The translations under genes and the position numbers were made by a program. The notes beneath the pieces are model-generated. The model had not been told where the DNA came from and searched no databases. It worked only from the letters and a program-made list of their open reading frames with translations. Shown in pieces: positions 62,918 to 64,000 of a stretch of 64,000 nt of DNA (position 1 is its first letter; the number at the start of each line of letters is the position of its first letter). Location of the stretch: assembly GCA_015492245.1 (NCBI GenBank), contig WGFM01000021.1:1-64000 (forward strand), written 5' to 3'. This stretch comes from Deltaproteobacteria bacterium (lineage in GTDB: Bacteria; Desulfobacterota; GWC2-55-46; DRQE01).

Positions 62918-63229
62918 ATGCCGAAGGTAAGCGAGTTTGACAGATTTGGTATAGAGAATATGTCAAAGGAGGAATATGAGGAGCGGCAGCGATATGTATT
63001 AAAGAACTGCCTGTGTCCCGGTTGCCCCACATATGTGGAGGGCGACTATCCCTATGGATATTGCTTTCCCCCCATAGGAACGAGCAGGAAGATAATGCAT
63101 GAGAAGGAATGCATCTGCGAGACATGTTCTGTGTACAGTGAGTATGAACTCAACCATACATTCTACTGCACCCGCTGTTCACAGCTGTGCCAGACATATA
63201 AGCAGGAAGTGCCAGCAGGACACGAGTAA
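62918..63229 (+). CDS. DUF2769 cysteine-rich protein
   Basis: About 103 residues with eight or more cysteines in CLCPGCPTY, GYCFPP, CICETC and CTRCSQLC, the DUF2769 pattern seen mostly in anaerobes and archaea. The cysteines likely bind Zn or an Fe-S cluster. The ATG at 62918 has GGGAGG 8 bp upstream; a GTG at 62909 is inside the SD region. It has its own promoter. The function is unknown. Confidence 0.85.
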   Translation: MPKVSEFDRFGIENMSKEEYEERQRYVLKNCLCPGCPTYVEGDYPYGYCFPPIGTSRKIMHEKECICETCSVYSEYELNHTFYCTRCSQLCQTYKQEVPAGHE

Positions 63230-63300
63230 AGGCCGCCTTGTGGTATCTCTTGTGCCAGCCAGATGCTTTCTTGTTCCGTCTATTTTGAAACTGACTTCTG

Positions 63301-64000
63301 ATGTCAAATCTCCGGCGGGATAGCGTGGTGAGCATGATTCCACCGATACATACTATAATCATGGTCCTGTTGCTTGTGAGCCTTCCTGTGGTATCAGCAA
63401 CTGCTACCGAGATTCTGGTGCCCCAGCAGTATGGAACCATTGGCCAGGCAATAAAGAATGCCAGAAGTGGAGACAGGATAGTTGTAGGCAAAGGCACATA
63501 CAGGGAGAATATTGTTATAACGACACCTGTGGTGCTTCAGGCCCAAAGTGGTCCACAGGATACGGTGCTCGAGCCCCTTAACCCATCACTGCCTGTCATA
63601 AAGGTTGTGGATACAGAGAAGGTGGGGATAAAGGGGTTTACCATAAAGGGCTCCTCTGTGGCAGGGGTACATCTTCTAAGGACCAAGAGCAGCGAACTGA
63701 GAGATTCCCTCATAGAGGAGAACCTCCACGGTGTGCTCATAGAGTATTCCTCTTACAACATGATCTATGAGAATACCATCACCAGAAATACCGATGGCAT
63801 AAGTATCTACTATTCCAGTAACAACATGGTGGTGGGCAACAGTGTGGACAGAAACAGTGAGAAGGGGATCCTGCTCCTTTCTTCGCATCGCAATGTGATA
63901 AGGAACAACAGCTTCGATGCCAACTGGTGGAATGGCATAACCCTTCTTTCTTCGCACAATAACACGATAATCAACAACAGTGTGGTCCAGAACAGCTACG
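63301..64000 (+). CDS. Secreted right-handed beta-helix protein (NosD-like), N-terminal part
   Basis: Incomplete gene running off the right edge; about 233 residues are visible. A signal peptide (VLLLVSLPVVSA) is followed by the CASH/NosD start IGQAIKNARSGDRIVVGKGT and then parallel beta-helix rungs of about 22 residues, rich in Asn and Ser (NTITRNTDGISIYYSSNNMV, NNSFDANWWNGITLLSSHNN). NosD inserts copper into nitrous oxide reductase, but many relatives are surface proteins, and no nos gene is visible. Starts at 63301 (ATG), 63325 (GTG) or 63334 (ATG) are all in frame with weak SDs. Confidence 0.82.
   Translation, partial: MSNLRRDSVVSMIPPIHTIIMVLLLVSLPVVSATATEILVPQQYGTIGQAIKNARSGDRIVVGKGTYRENIVITTPVVLQAQSGPQDTVLEPLNPSLPVIKVVDTEKVGIKGFTIKGSSVAGVHLLRTKSSELRDSLIEENLHGVLIEYSSYNMIYENTITRNTDGISIYYSSNNMVVGNSVDRNSEKGILLLSSHRNVIRNNSFDANWWNGITLLSSHNNTIINNSVVQNSY

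Noticed and set aside
63301-64000. Assignment of the beta-helix protein as true NosD
   Set aside because: No nosZ, nosF or nosY is visible and the gene is cut by the window edge, so only the fold is claimed.
1-64000. CRISPR arrays, rRNA genes, insertion sequences, prophage
   Set aside because: No regularly spaced direct repeats, rRNA cores, transposases or integrases were found in any part of the window.

Overview
This 64 kb chromosomal window comes from a Gram-negative bacterium. It encodes LptF/LptG, a Tol system, a large AsmA-like protein and type IV pili. Arg codons are mostly AGG/AGA and Ile is very often ATA, a bias common in thermophiles. The mix of a NarGHJI operon with an NxrA-like alpha subunit, OmcS-like hexaheme cytochromes, tandem DUF507 genes, SpoVG and DUF2769 fits a Nitrospirota (Thermodesulfovibrionia-like) or Desulfobacterota-like organism. 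This assignment is an inference from gene content, not a database result.

Layout. 1-10.5 kb (minus strand): a type IV pilus operon, pilB-pilT-pilC-pilS-pilR, then a membrane/TPR protein, the pilin gene pilA and the start of a GT39-like membrane protein. pilA has its own sigma-54 promoter and upstream TGTC boxes that suit PilR. 10.5-13 kb: a chemoreceptor with a PilJ-type sensor domain, and cheW, behind a sigma-28-like promoter. 13-26 kb: housekeeping genes, namely tRNA-Ser(UGA), serS, ubiX, htrA, a frameshifted DUF1844 gene, hsp20, an MBL hydrolase, coaBC, a zinc phospholipase C-like protein, a family 4 UDG-like protein, nfeD plus slipin, radC, thiD, DUF445 and two DUF507 genes. spoVG follows behind a near-perfect sigma-54 promoter with an NtrC-like palindrome upstream.

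27-35.7 kb (plus strand) is the most unusual region. Two secreted hexaheme c-type cytochromes have the heme-motif order of Geobacter OmcS, the subunit of extracellular cytochrome filaments. They flank a set of NHL beta-propeller and membrane-anchored TPR proteins arranged almost as a mirror image (cyt-NHL-TPR / TPR-NHL-cyt-TPR), with a decayed TPR remnant in the middle. A kelch-like lipoprotein follows. The first cytochrome and the kelch gene each sit behind a promoter, a foldable leader and an intrinsic terminator, an attenuator-like layout.

35.7-54.5 kb: aspS, lptF/lptG, deoB, a Lon-family protease, queE, a CcsA-like cytochrome c assembly protein, a methyltransferase, an AsmA-like protein, a DUF362-ferredoxin protein, and tolQ-tolR-tolA-tolB-cpoB without an adjacent pal. 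54.6-62.8 kb: a cytochrome b561-like gene, then a nitrate reductase/nitrite oxidoreductase operon (membrane cytochrome c, narG, narH, narJ, narI), again behind an attenuator-like leader. The window ends with a Cys-rich DUF2769 protein and the start of a secreted beta-helix (NosD-like) protein.

Taken together, the window encodes anaerobic respiration with nitrate or nitrite, c-type cytochrome assembly, a probable extracellular electron-transfer locus, and pilus-based surface behaviour under sigma-54 and sigma-28 control.
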